Source: Mya arenaria
Lineage: Eukaryota; Mollusca; Bivalvia; Myida; Myidae
DNA: 64,000 nt
Assembly (NCBI RefSeq): GCF_026914265.1
Contig: NC_069130.1
Location: forward strand, 12,327,700 to 12,391,699
Direction of reading: 5' to 3'
This document shows, one piece after another, positions 44,400 through 57,010 of this stretch. The translations under genes and the position numbers were made by a program. Below the pieces are notes generated by a model. It was not told the DNA's origin and ran no database searches. It saw nothing but the letters and a program-made list of their open reading frames with translations. The stretch's first letter is position 1. Every line of letters starts with the position of its first letter.

Positions 44400-45935
44400 G
44401 TTTTCGTCTAGGACTGGAATTTCCCTCTGATGTGTCATTAGGGCAACAACCAGTAGGCGGATATAGCTATAAATTCAGCTATGGACTAGCAATTCTAGCT
44501 TATACGGTTACCAGGGCGACAAATTATGCAACGTCATAATCTGTTCACTTCGTGCCTATTGTGTCCCTAATATGTATATATTAGGGCATCAACCATAAAC
44601 CGGGGTCATTTTGTGCACAATTCAGGACTTGTTTTGACCTGTTATGTGCCTACTTGGACCACAAACTGAAGGGTGAGGTCACATTCTTGTAACTTCATAT
44701 AAAATTACAAAAATGCAAATTGCATGTTTGAACCTGACACATGCGACATTTGTTACCCGTAAAATATGTCGAGCAAGAAAATGATTTAATGTAGTGTCCA
44801 AAATTATTCCTCTGAGGTGTAAACACATTTTAATATAAAAGGGCATAGAAGTAAATTGCTTTTTAAATTGCCTACGCATGACATTTATATTTTATCTCTG
44901 CCTAACAGTAAAGTATTGTTTAGGGATCAGAAAATATATTGTCAGTAAGAGTACTATGTGCCATGCTAGAATAGGACATAGATAAATTATTTTCAGTAAA
45001 ATGTTATCATCAGTAATGGTGCTATATCATATAAATATGTTTATAATTTTAAACGGTCTCTTTCCTCTTTTAAGCACGCTGTAGATTTTAGATTACTATT
45101 TTCGCTTAATAGGCAAAATATACCAGTCAGTTGCATACTATCACGGTCATCGCAGAATCTCATATTTGGCGGGATTTGTCCGAGGGTTCAATAGTGATTT
45201 GATAATTATGATGATCGTAGAAAAGCGTTTTTTAAGAAATACTGTTGTTTCGGAATGGTCTATTTTGTTCTGTTAATCAAGATAGATTTTATTAAGCCAC
45301 GATGTCGTAGTTTTTTTTCAGTCTGTTTATGTAGTTTAAACGACGGAATCCTGCCTAAGTACGAGCCTACAAGCGGTTTGAACGCACAGCAATAGTTCTT
45401 TTTCCTTCAAGTGACATTCACTTATTTATGCATTTACGGAAAATATTATTAATTGATAACAGTATTATAACCGTATAGCCTATAGCTGAAAACGCATACA
45501 TATTGAATGACTGGTGCCTCAGCGTCAGTGTCAAGTTAAATAATGATTATACAAAAGAGTCAATCACTAAGTGGGTAAGTGTGTGTTAGTGCTTTCATCC
45601 GAACTGTATCTTTACCATGTAGAAAGTATCACCATGAAGCCCTTAGCGCATAAAACACTGATTTGTACGTCAAATGTCAAGGACACAATACAAGTTAAAT
45701 ATCAAAATGAGTATTGTTGATGGAACTTATTTTGACTGAACTTGTATACTATGATTTTCAACAAAACGTAAGTACATCAATCCATCTTGAGCAAACATTG
45801 TCCTGGCTGTATCGATCATACATAGTAGGATTTTCAAAACGGTTTCACAATTATAAGGCGACGTAGCACACACATCGTCCAGGTCTTAAGATAACACTGA
45901 GAGGTCAACAGTTGAAATAGTTTTTAAATTTTCCA
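44400..45935 (+). repeat. Tandem segmental duplication, unit C (5'-shortened)
   Basis: Contains 'cctgacacatgcgacattt' (44732), 'ttcctctgaggtgtaaacac' (44807), 'ataccagtcagttgcata' (45120), 'cccttagcgcataaaacac' (45640) and 'cattgtcctggctgtatc' (45799). An internal deletion removes the 'tccgacctttgg' part between 44780 and 44806. Confidence 0.7.
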
Positions 45936-48900
45936 AGTTGATCGTTACAAAATTATATAACATACTAAATATAAATATTTTTCGTCTTACTGTTGAACTC
46001 CATGTAAGTCTGTGATGCAATAACATAGAAAACATTCTGACTGTGTCTGAGGCTCATTTATCGGGCTTTACATGTCGCAACTTGGCGTCTATGATTGCCG
46101 TTGTTGAGTTTATAAAGGTCAGCCCGCACCATATAAGGGCTGCAATATGGCTTGACTCCCTCACAGCCACAAGTGTGACTGAAACATATTTTTGAGGCCA
46201 AGTGGTGGGTTAATCCCATTTGTTTGTGGGAAATTCGCCAAATGAGTAACCACGGGCTCTACGATGAATGAAACATGTGGTCCCACAGCTCTGCATTTTG
46301 GATATGTTTTTTTTTCATTGGTCTTGACTTGTTGTAATTTAAAATTTGGATAGCATGCGTGTCTGAAAAATCTAAAAGCTAGAGTACGGTAACTTTGATA
46401 TTTTTAAAGGATAAGTAAGACTCGCGGACAGTTCCTAGGCAAGAGAGTGTTCTGAGAACAGGACGTCTCGTCCAATGTGCATACATATATAATAATGTGA
46501 ACTGACCTCTTTAATGTTGAATTCCCAGTTGCCTCACTTCTGTCTGAATTCTGAAACTTCTTCAATACCATAGAATACGTTGACATGTTTTAATGATTTA
46601 TTTTTCTGATTGTTTTTTTTTTCAAATGTTCATCTACATATGTATGGGTTTTTTGTTTTGTTTTTTTGTTTTTCAAACGGCCCGCGTTCGATTGTTTTCC
46701 AATTAAGTATTCAAGTACGAGATAATTATCACCCATACTGGACTATCTAGACATAAACATGTCGCCCCTGGTCCAGTGTATGCTCTTTTTCACTGGATAT
46801 AATTTATTTTCTCTATTTGAATATTTTTTATTGAATGAATTAGGCGTGGGTCAAAAACCTACAATGTACTTGGACCCGAAGCTTTATCAAAATAACACCA
46901 TCACCTTCCATAGCATATACCATGTATCGTTTTGGACTTCTATTATTACAATGGTTGTGTACAATCTTTAAATGAGAAGAATTGAAAAATGGTTAAGCCT
47001 TTATAATTTATACATTTTTTTTCCGATATTTTCTTCCTTTATTGGTTCGTTCGTTTGACGTTATGTTTTTGTGGTGACATGTATTTAATAGTTTATGGTT
47101 AGACCGATATGTAAAATCATACTCTAAAATACCTCATCCTTACATGTAAAAAGGAAAACAGAAAAGAAAAAGAAAAGTTTTGTCATCACAACGTTGATAA
47201 TACATCATCAAAATAATTGTAATAATAAGTTTGTTTACCGGGCTCGGTAATGTTAAAATTTATTTATTATATCGTTCTTTATGCCATGCATAAGTCCATG
47301 AAGTCCTTTTCGTTTTATTCCATAATTTCATACAGTAAGATATATGTGAAACACTGAATATTCTATAAGCTGTTTGATTTAGAAAAAAATGGCATCTAGT
47401 ACACTATATGAATGTATTATAGACTTAAGGACAATATACCTGCCAGTGAATGAAGCGGTTGTGTCTTACAGAAAGCTTCACGTTCTTACGTCAAGTTATG
47501 CGAAATCAAAGATTGAAGTAATTACATAAAAGTTGATGATATGCTTGTCACAAGATTTTCAGGACATCCGTACTGAAGGACCAATGCAAATATGTATGTC
47601 CCAAAATATAGGGGAATAAAAACCACACTATTGGCGTTTCTCACTAATTTCTCATGTTTAAAGCAAGGTCAAAGTCTAATATGTTATAGAAGTGTGAATT
47701 GTTTTAAAATTTCAACCGATAATCTCTGCTCAGTGTAAGTCGTATGGTTAAGAACGTATAAAGATTATTAATAAAATTCAAACAAATGTTAATATTCCGT
47801 AAAATTATGTTAGTGTTATTGTTCCGTTCTTCCCTCTAATTTGTTGCCGGAAAAATGGCCTATGTAAGCTTCATGTAAATAACGATATGATCTTAAGCGA
47901 TCCTTCCTGAAGAAGTATTAAAAATCAATGTATATTGTATGTCGCTTAAACATATTTTAAATGAGAGCTCTTTTCCATGTAAATTAAATAAGGATTTCGT
48001 TTAAACCTTGATAATTATAAAACATACGTTTTTATTTCCGTCTCAGATATTTATTCAACGTATTGATTCAGATATATCATTGGTGTATAATTGAGGAAAA
48101 AGTCATGTTAAGAAACACGAAGAAACCTTACATAAACACAACTGTTCATTTACTGCTAGGATGTGTTTGCAAAGTGTTTGTTATGGGTTAATTAGTCTTT
48201 AAATCATGCAGTAAATGCCTTTCAATAATATAACAGTGATACACCTCTTCGTCAGTCAAAATGAAACAAAATCTTATGTCAAATAGTCAATAGGTTTGTC
48301 AAGCATTGTGTTCTGTGTGTACCGAGGACTTTTCTAAAATTGTGATAAATCTTTTTCCGTAACAGGGATTTCAATAAAAAACATAGTCGAATCAATTTCA
48401 ATTTAGGCCTCATTATCCCGTATAATATTCCGCTCCTGTGACCTCATTCCTTTCGGTTTTTTATACTTCAATGGTTGTCTCAACTTTTATGGTGTAACCA
48501 TAACCTTGTTTAAGTGAAAACGTCAACCCCCAGTTATTTGGTGTCCAAAAGTCCCCAACGGATTTATGTGGCCCCTTGTTATTCGAATACAAAAAATAAC
48601 CAATTATAAAGGTTTTACTGACTAAGATTTTTTTTCGGGAACAATATAATCCCACAAATAAGTAAAATGAGTTGAAACTAAACTAGGTGTCGTGCAACCA
48701 ATGAACACATTCTTAATATCTGAACAATTAATATTTGCAGTCGGACTCCTCTGGGAGAGACATCGTGAAACGAATGAGTTTGTCTGTGAAACTGAAGTTC
48801 GATTTGTAATTGAAATAATTTCTATAAATTGATGGAAAACTATATAAGAACCATGTTTGAATAAATTAAAATGTTCCTTGATTTATTTTGAAACATATTT

Positions 48901-50077
48901 AAATGAATCTTTGAATCTCAAACGTAATGTTCAAAATATCTTATATTTGTTTTATATCGTCTACCCCCATTTACATGTGTTATGCCAATGTTTAAAATAC
49001 AACAACAATGTTTAATACACCACGGTTTAATTTTCGGATTCTACTTAATTAATGTCTGGAGCCGTATAATAATTAAGTATGTAAACCCCTTCTAAGGGGC
49101 GTAGGTTAGAAATGGGAAAGAGGGGCAACCTATCACCTTTATTAACCACAAAGAAATCGACACAAGGAAAAAGTTGTTCGACCGCATACACGATGGAATC
49201 AAGAAAAAAACGGTTAGTGGCAATATCAATTTGATATTCAATCTAGGGAAGGTTCGTGTGTCGCTTTGTTTAAATGGGGTATAGATACGCGGAAAGATGA
49301 TGTACAGACAGTCTTGACCTCGCGCCAGGACCTACCGCCTGGGGCGAGTGTTGTACCTTCTTATCTTATATTGTGCATTTTCTTGCCTGCTGTTACCGCT
49401 TTTATACCGTATCAAATATTCAAGTATAATTGCCAAGTGCACCTTTAAATCTATTTTGGAGAGATTAACTGCACTAAATTTATTAAAACAAATCATATTT
49501 CTTAGTGTAATTTTAATGTATGGTTTCTGGTGGTTGTTTCTCAAGTGAAATAATACGTTACTGATTTGATTTGCAATCATTATTTTCTTGGAAAAAAGCC
49601 TAACATAATTAATTCGAATCAAACAGAATCAAACAGATACGAGTGAAACTTAATCAAAATGAATATGTACATATATTCATAGCAATTAAGCTTTTCAAAT
49701 TGAAAACATAATAAATTTACAATGTATATAGATTTCTATTTGTTATTTAAAGTAAAGGAACAGTGGGTTTGCAACGACACGTCTGTTTAAGTCTGAGAAG
49801 AAAACGTATGAAATCACAAACGACATTACACCAGAGACATATATAAAATCCAATCGCCAATTCTTCCTCCAAGTATAGGGCCGTCGATGTCTGCCCCTCC
49901 ATCAGACAATCTCGTTTTGGCATTGGCATAACAGGATGAGGACATTATACACAACAATTTCAACTTTTCTTATAAAACTATTACTTAAATGAGTCATCCA
50001 TGCTGCATTTTGCATATAGTCATAATAACTTGTAATTTTATACCCGTTTCATAATTAGTGATGTTCTTCCAGCTCAC
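45936..50077. other. Intergenic region, no supported gene
   Basis: AT-rich. A 70-codon open frame (46759-46971) has a hydrophobic composition but no splice or family evidence. No repeat partner noticed in the window. Confidence 0.3.
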
Positions 50078-50275
50078 GAAAATGAAATAGGCTAGCTGCT
50101 TACTAAGCTTTTGGATATCAGGGCACGTTTTGGGCATACATAATCCCGCCGGAGGATGTATTCCGACAACCATCGCATTGCTAACTGGTATCGCCATATA
50201 TAGGGAGAAAATACCGAAATACACGGTTAATAGCTTGTCAACGTTTTTCGGGTGGTTCCGTGGTCTTGTGTCACA
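50078..50275 (-). CDS. Possible NRF-domain-like exon
   Basis: Minus-strand exon of 66 codons between 'gattgactag' (acceptor) and GTGAGC (donor), open throughout. It reads KLLTVYFGIFSLYMAIP, then GIHPPAGLCMPKTCPDIQKL. The GLCxPxxC core followed by a polar helix resembles the NRF domain found before the acyltransferase part of nose-resistant-to-fluoxetine-like membrane proteins. A second minus-strand exon-like piece (up to ~50619, ending 50475 at GTAAGA) reads GLLNCFNYPLECKLLY and PFDECS, but its phase 1 end does not fit this exon's phase 0. The first ~30 codons may instead derive from a repeat. A single exon is too little to name a gene. Confidence 0.3.
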
Positions 50276-50649
50276 CTAGTCAATCCAGGGACAGCAGTTT
50301 CGATTCCCAAAGGCAACATTAATACACTAATCATTTTCCGGGATGGACGTTAATCTGGGTCCCGTGTGACAGTGCAAACTTTGCGGCACGTCAAAGAATT
50401 GGATTGGCTCAAACCAGGGTTTTATTGTGTCTGTGCACCATTCTCGAAATATTTTAGATAACTAACACTCTTACCAGAGCACTCGTCGAATGGCAAGGCC
50501 CGAGTGCGAGTGTAAAGAAGCTTACACTCCAACGGGTAGTTGAAGCAATTAAGCAACCCCGTCATAATTGCAAACAATGCTGCCTTTTTACAAGAGTAAT
50601 GCAATGATGAAAACGGCAATAGAGCATGTCATTGGACAAACAGCATGTA

Positions 50650-51290
50650 TGTGGTTTAATAATAATGGCATAGATTTTGTTGTTATTGTTTATTAAGGTT
50701 CATAAAACTTTGTCTTAGTGTGAGAGTAAAATCACAACCTAGCCCGACTTTGAATTAAAATTAGCTTCAAATATTGTCATGAACACAGCAAACAAAATGC
50801 AAGAAATAATAATTTGACAATATATTGAAAGGATTGAAGAGATGGCTATATAAATCATGGTTACCGAACTGGCATGTTAACGTTGTCAGTAGGACTGAAG
50901 TATTAGGTTAACCGATATTTACCGCTTTAATTCGAACAGGGTCTGTCGCGAGCCATTGAGACCACTCTCCCGACTGAGTTAAGTAGTTATTACATTCTAT
51001 ATTATATTGAACCATTTGGCGACATATACAGTACAACCTTTAGGGTACTTCTCCCAAAGGTTGTACTTTTTCATGAACATCCGGCGCTTTACCTTAAGGC
51101 GACAGTCAAAAATTGTATATTCTCGATGGCTAGTATTTTTGAAAAAAAAAACATCAGTAAAAATGCTTTACTACATTTATTTATGGATATTTTATGAAGG
51201 AATATGCAAAGAATATATTATTATAGGATATATAGCATGTAATGATAATGTCTTCCAAAGGTTGTTCAAATAGGCAAAATATCACAAAGG
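50650..51290. other. Non-coding stretch
   Basis: Nothing recognised except a short inverted pair 'gtacaacctttaggg/cccaaaggttgtac' (51031-51065). Confidence 0.35.
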
Positions 51291-51297
51291 TTGGATT

Positions 51298-51300
<3 letters not shown>

Positions 51301-51392
<92 letters not shown>
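51301..51392. repeat. (AT)n microsatellite, left part
   Basis: An uninterrupted AT run of about 46 units, ending at the terminal inverted repeat of the hAT-like element. Confidence 0.9.
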
Positions 51393-51395
<3 letters not shown>

Positions 51396-52350
51396 GGATG
51401 CAAACGAATAGCAATATTGATATTCGTATATTCGGTAATTCTTTCGATCGAATATTCGAATATTCGAATACCAAAATGATCCTTTAAGAATTGTAGTAAA
51501 CTAATATTCACTAACGCAATAGCCAGGGCCCTGTTACCCTTCTTTGTCGTATTCGGTACACGCGACGGACACTTAATGTTCCACAAATTAGCATCTGATT
51601 TTCCCCATTTTCAGAATATATCCAAAGAAAAAGCGATATATTTTAAACAAAAAAAGAACTATATCAATTCCTCTGCGTTCACTTTTGTATACAATGAAAA
51701 AAAGATCGGGGAATTTCATTTTTTTCCGGTTAAATGACGATATGCGCCAACGTGGTAGTTGCAGCCTCGTTCTGGGATTGATGTTTACGAAATATATTTA
51801 TAGAAAACGACACCAACAATGGCCAAACGTCGATTTTGACTGATGTATTGTACAACAATTCAGGACATATATCCTTAAACGTTAAACCATACAATTACTT
51901 GTCAACGCAAGAGCGTTGTATCGAAACATGGAAAACAGTTTAAAGCACATAACTAGCACATGTCCTTCGAATCATCAAGGAGATTTGCGCAATATCGCCA
52001 AGCTTGTTAAGCAGAGAAGATAACACATTGGTATAAAGGCCGATCTTAAATGTGCCCAAAAATTGGAATGTGTTTGATGTCACTTGTATAACAGCCAGTA
52101 AATGCAAAATTACGGGGACTGTTTATAGTTTCCGACGTTATATCCGATATGGCGCGTGTATAGTGTCATCAAGTTCACACCTCTGGCATTACGGGTCCAT
52201 CGTTGTAAAAACAAGACAGACGAAGATGACAGTTGTAGGCAAAAAGTTAATTAATTTATTAATTTAACAAAAACATCGAATATTCGAATACCGATTTTGA
52301 CATTCGAATACCAAACGTTCGATCGAATATTCGAATATTCGTTTGCATCC

Positions 52351-52353
<3 letters not shown>
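51393..52353. mobile_element. hAT-like non-autonomous element inserted in an AT microsatellite
   Basis: TAGGGATGCAAACGAATA at the left and TATTCGTTTGCATCCCTA at the right are perfect inverted ends. The TAGGG start fits hAT-type termini. Subterminal 'cgaatattcgaata' motifs appear in inverted orientation at both sides. Both flanks are AT repeat, so an 8-bp duplication cannot be distinguished. The ~800-bp interior has no transposase-like ORF. Confidence 0.8.

Positions 52354-52421
<68 letters not shown>
52354..52421. repeat. (AT)n microsatellite, right part
   Basis: About 34 AT units continuing the array on the other side of the hAT-like element. Confidence 0.9.
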
Positions 52422-52423
<2 letters not shown>

Positions 52424-52449
52424 GTCTTTTCAATGCCTCATTCATTTTA

Positions 52450-52755
52450 TGCACCAGTCAATTGTAACCACGCCCCCCCAGGTCCGGGGAATTGTGGGGA
52501 CTTTGACTTTCGGTCTAGCCAACCCCGGGTAAAATCCCCGCACTGCAGGGACGAACTGATGGTAAAATCCCCGCTAAATGACCCCGCAACCCAGGGAGCC
52601 TAGGTCAGGCCCGCTATATTTTGCACGAAGACAAAACCACTGCATTCACCAGGCACTGCGGGGCCATCTGAAAGGTAAACACACGGCCCATTTCACCGGC
52701 TATCCCCGGTATACCCCCGACCTGTGGGAGGCCATTATTACAATTGACTGGTGCA
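52450..52755. mobile_element. MITE family 1, copy 3
   Basis: Starts TGCACCAGTCAATTGTAACC, ends 'ttacaattgactggtgca'. Flanks TTA and TTG (one change from a duplication). Interior as in the 53293 copy, in opposite orientation. Confidence 0.85.
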
Positions 52756-52759
52756 TTGT

Positions 52760-53290
52760 ACAAAATTGAACCGCACGAGGCCATTTCTTCAAAGCGTTTC
52801 TAACAATGCTAGTTGAATAATCAGGACAAAAAGGCGCCAACTCTGGATAAAGCGAAAACACACTGATAAGACAGTTAGCTTTTCACATTGTTAAAGATAT
52901 TTATTTTGAAAAAGACGTACATTTGTGAAACCATACTAAAGACGCCATAGTTTTTTTTTTTCATTTTTGATTTACTTAACCGTTAAACATGCGTTATAAC
53001 TGTCTAAGTGTTGGCGCGAAATGTCTCTATGCTAACAAGCGCGCATGCGTGATTCTCTGAAAACACACCTGTTATATGCTTAACAACTGATAATAAACTT
53101 TGGCCGTCGTTTTCATGCGAAACCTTTTAAAATATTAGCGGAGGCATGGACGTAAACACCACTATTGCTTTAGCTTCTTCAGTTAACCACAATGAAAGTA
53201 CTCCCCTTTAATGTTTTTATTCCCCACCCACATCGTATTGGAACTTGAAAAGACAGGTCAATATATTTGAAGAAAAAAACAACAACATAT
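52760..53290. other. Single-copy spacer between two MITEs
   Basis: No exon or repeat recognised. Confidence 0.35.
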
Positions 53291-53292
53291 AA

Positions 53293-53601
53293 TGCACCAG
53301 TCAATTGTAACCACGCCCCCACCCCAGGTCCGGGGGTATACCGGGGATAGCCGGGGAAATGGGTCATGTTTTTATCTTTCAGGTGGCCCCGCAGTGCCGG
53401 GTGAGTGCGGTGGTTTTGTCCTCGCTCAAAATAAAGCGGGGAATGGGTCCCGGGGTGCGGGGGCATTTGGCGGGGATTTTAATTTTACCATCTGTTCGTC
53501 CCCGCAGGGCTGGGATTTTAGCCGGGGTTGGCTGGACCGAAAGTCAAAGTCCCCGCTATTCCACGGACCTGGGGGGGGCGTGGTTACAATTGACTGGTGC
53601 A
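53293..53601. mobile_element. MITE family 1, copy 4 with TAA target duplication
   Basis: TGCACCAGTCAATTGTAACC at the left, exact inverse ends at the right, flanked by TAA (53290-53292 and 53602-53604). It is the best preserved copy. Open frames of 80-110 codons on both strands are artefacts of its G/C-rich palindromic interior. Confidence 0.9.
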
Positions 53602-53749
53602 TAAACATTCTTTGCATTTAATGTATTTAAATACAAAAGAGCTGCAACTAATATATTGTGTATGACCTTTATCTCTCCAAACAGGATCACAATAATGACC
53701 CCATATTTCATCAATATATACATGTATGTACAACATACGTCGACACAGG

Positions 53750-54155
53750 TCAAACAGTGTGTGTAGACCACGTGATAAATTACATCATAATTAAATGCCT
53801 CGTCGGAAAGCAACATTTTGCTTAAAATGAAGACTTGAAACAAAGATATCTTTCCATTTTCTTAACCATTTTAAATGTAACAAAGGGAAGCAAATGCCGC
53901 TTAAAGGGTCCTGACTTCGTTTAATTACCGAAGTTTGATTGGGTGATTAGTTTCCTCAAACACTTCGAATAACCTGTTTCAAAATAGTTTTGACAGTGCT
54001 CCATTTGGCGGCGGTTGTTTGTCGAAGTGATTTAAGAAACTAAACTTTCAATCAAGCTCTGGTTTAAAACCGAAGGCGGGGCTTTGTTAGCGGCGTAGAC
54101 TGCGCAATGTTTCATTTCAGATGGTGAAGAAATAGTAAAGTTATCTTTGTTTAAA
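53750..54155. mobile_element. Long-inverted-repeat MITE family 5, copy 1
   Basis: Left part 'gtagaccacgtgataaatta', then 'cttaaccattttaaatg', 'aagtttgattgggtgattag', and inverted right part 'caatcaagctctggttt', 'ggcgtagactgcgcaatg', 'ttcagatggtgaagaaa'. The same blocks, in order, form the copy at 61393-61885. The right end is lost at the SINE junction. Confidence 0.7.
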
Positions 54156-54305
54156 GGGATTGTGTCACAGACTGGCACCAAAAAAGTTTTTTTTTTCTGT
54201 AACGAATTTCTGGACAATTATCTAAATTGTGTCGGAGACCGGGTTCGAACCCGCGTCGCCAAAATTGTAGTACAGCGTCTTACTCACTGCGTTACAAAGG
54301 CTTAT
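54156..54305 (-). mobile_element. tRNA-derived SINE (minus strand)
   Basis: On the minus strand: 'gtaacgcagtgagtaagacg' (A-box-like region), then 'cgggttcgaacccggtctcc' with a perfect RNA polymerase III B box GGTTCGAACCC at 54241-54252. A non-tRNA body follows, ending 'ctgtgacacaatccctttaa'. The acceptor stem cannot be folded as a true tRNA, so it is a SINE head rather than a tRNA gene. It lies at the broken edge of MITE family 5 copy 1. Confidence 0.65.
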
Positions 54306-54424
54306 TCTAATAGGGTGACATAATCAAGCTATACACCTACCTCGGTATTATCGCGTGATAACACCGACTAGCCAATCTCGCATAAGGAATGAATTCTACC
54401 TGGTAGACATACCCAGTACTCTTT

Positions 54425-54600
54425 TTTAATTGAAAAATACGAAATAACTGTTAAACTTAAATAAATTGTAAACTATGTGGTACTTCAGTTAGTGAGTTTC
54501 AATGGATTGTACACATCGATGCCAAGTTCATGTCAGTTTTCGCCAATTTTCTTTTTTTTTCGCTCTTTTATCATACATGAGACAGCCCCTTCATTCAAAG
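54425..54600 (+). repeat. Dispersed repeat family 4, copy 3
   Basis: 'gaaaaatacgaaataactgt', 'ttgtacacatcgatgccaag', 'tttttttcgctctttta' and 'gagacagccccttc' match the copy at 34740. Confidence 0.65.
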
Positions 54601-55534
54601 CAAACTATTGGCTTATGATGAAGCATTTATAACGCCTTTTATATTACGTGGTATAAACACATTGTCAAATACAGGACAATATGATAAGATTACAGTCGCT
54701 TCCATACATTTGTTTTGTTATTGCCTGTAGAGATGCAAACTAATGTATATTTATCTTGCGGTAATATGCTTATCTTTAAAAAAAAGAAAAAAAAAGACGA
54801 ACCATAGGTAAAGGAATACGAACGCCAGGGTCGTGATTGAAGTGGTCTTTGATGTCGCTGACTAACGAATGGGGAAAGGTAGTTGTTTCGGAGGTCAAAA
54901 CTGCACCTATGCATGGTAGTACTTCACCCGCACGTACACATAAGCCCTTTGTTTGTTTACCATGGCACGAGTAATTAACTCATTTATAATACTGTGATGC
55001 AAGCCAATGTACGAGTGTTCAAATTAAGTATTTATTATAAGAGTATATATCTAAGAATCATCACTGACAACCATTGTAGTTGTATTTTGTTTTGTTACAC
55101 GTTGTCAAATGTTTCAGGTCATGGCTATATAATGCTTTTTTTTATATTTCAACTTAAAGTGACTCTTATTCAAAATCAATACATACACATGTAAAACAAA
55201 CATACATTTTGATTGTTTAACCTTTAACTACTTACAAAATAATGCATTCATGGAAATTATTAATTACTGATACTAAGATTGTAACCGTGTATGTAATATC
55301 AGAAAGCGCAAAAATACTAAATGATGGTTAATGCTAAAAGATATACTGTGGTCTACTATAGTCTCATAAGGTATAAGTGACGTGTTTATTGTTTATTTCT
55401 TCCAAATCAAACTCGAAATCGCTATGTGTAACGAACTGAATTATACACTATTATGCAAACTAATACACACTTGACCTGTAGCTGATGGTATTTAACATGT
55501 ATTACAAAAAATATTTGAAAAATCTGTCATCTCT

Positions 55535-57010
55535 TTCAGGAGATATTGTCCTGAGACCTTAGATTTGGAAAGTGTAAGTTGAAAGGGACCACAACTCTGT
55601 CAAATGCAAGTGGTTTGTACCCTACAAACCCTGTACCAATAGTTCATAGTGTTCAACTGTGCATTAAAATATCATTTAATTCCGTTTACCTTTTCATGGA
55701 GTTATTGTCCAGAGACCGTTATTTTTTTTTGGAAAATTCTTAGTTGAAAAGGGACCAAAACTCTGTCGATATATAGTGGTTTGTAGCCTAGATGAACTTG
55801 GCCTATATTACATGCTGCTAAACGTGTATAAAATCATTTAAACATTTTAACCTTTCTATGAGTGACTGTTCGGACACCGTTTTTTTGGCAAAATCTTAGT
55901 AGATAAGGGACCAAAACTCTCTCAAAACATGGTGGGTTGTAACCAACATCAAACTTGACTTACATAATGGTGTTTATCATTCGTACATAAAGATATTAAA
56001 ATCCGTCAACCCTTTCGTCTGGACACCGTGTTTTTTGGTAAACTCTGTCAAAAATCAGTTGGTTGTAATCAAAGTCGTCCTGTAATCCGTCAATTCGTTC
56101 ATGGGTTATTATCAGGACAATCGTTTTGAGCAAATTTGTTATTGAAACGGGGACGTAACTCCGTAAAATATTAGTGGTTTGTTGCCAAGTTGAAAAGGAG
56201 CGACATCTCCGTCAAAAACTGTTGGTTTGTAAAAGTCTTGACTTTTATTTTATGGTGGTGAACATGTGCACCAAGAATTGTTTAAATCATTTTTCATAGG
56301 TTATTGTACGGCCACCATTTTATGGCAAATTTTAATTTGAAAAGAGGCCAAAATAGTCGTTTGTAATCAAAGTCGAAACTACCTTAACATTATGGTATTA
56401 CGCATGTGTCCCAAAATTTATTTAAATATGCCAACCCTTTTATGAGTCATGGTCCGTACACTAATACTCATTCTGAGTTTCAACTGTTTTTCCATTTCTA
56501 GTAACAGTGACGTTGACCTTGACCCTAGAGGCCCCAAATGCAACCACGTGAAAGTCACCAATAAACTCTTCCTAACATACCACGTTTGGTCACAACATGT
56601 CAACATTAACTAAAGGTATTTAGTTTCAGCCGGGTTTTTTTCTTCTACTTTTTTAAGTAATTCTGACCTTGCCCTTGATCCTAGAGGCGCAAAACCCAAT
56701 CCTATGAAACATCTCCATAAACTCTTCCTGACGTACCACGTTTAGTCACAATATGTCAACCCTGAGTATTCAGTTATTCAGTACCAACCGTTTTTTTTTC
56801 TATTTTTAGTAACAGTGATCTCCAAACGCAGTTCCATAAAATTTTCCTTTATACCAAGTATTGGCGCAATATGTCAAACCTAACTTTCTATTTTTAGTAA
56901 CGGTGACCTTAAAGCTGACCCCAGGGGTCTCAAACTCAATCCCATGAAAGATTACCATAAACTCTTCCTATACACTAAGTTGAAAATGTCAAATCCAAGT
57001 AAAATTATTT
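55535..57010 (+). repeat. Degenerate tandem array of two unit types
   Basis: 55535-56440: about six units of ~170 bp with 'ttattgtcc.gagaccgtt', 'gttgaaaagggaccaaaact' and 'agtggtttgta'. 56440-57010: about four units with 'agtaacagtgaccttgacc', 'cccatgaaa' and 'ataaactcttcct'. All diverged and non-coding. Confidence 0.7.

Noticed and set aside
46759-46971. 70-codon hydrophobic open frame
   Set aside because: Could be a membrane peptide but lacks any second line of evidence.
51181-51487. Open frames of ~80-97 codons rich in Tyr-Ile around 51.2-51.5 kb and 52.25-52.45 kb
   Set aside because: They are translations of (AT)n microsatellite, not genes.
53179-53621. Overlapping 63-109-codon open frames on both strands
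   Set aside because: They lie in the G/C-rich palindromic interior of MITE family 1 and recur at its other copies.
54230-54305. tRNA gene on the minus strand
   Set aside because: B box is perfect but no complete cloverleaf or acceptor stem forms; a SINE head explains it.
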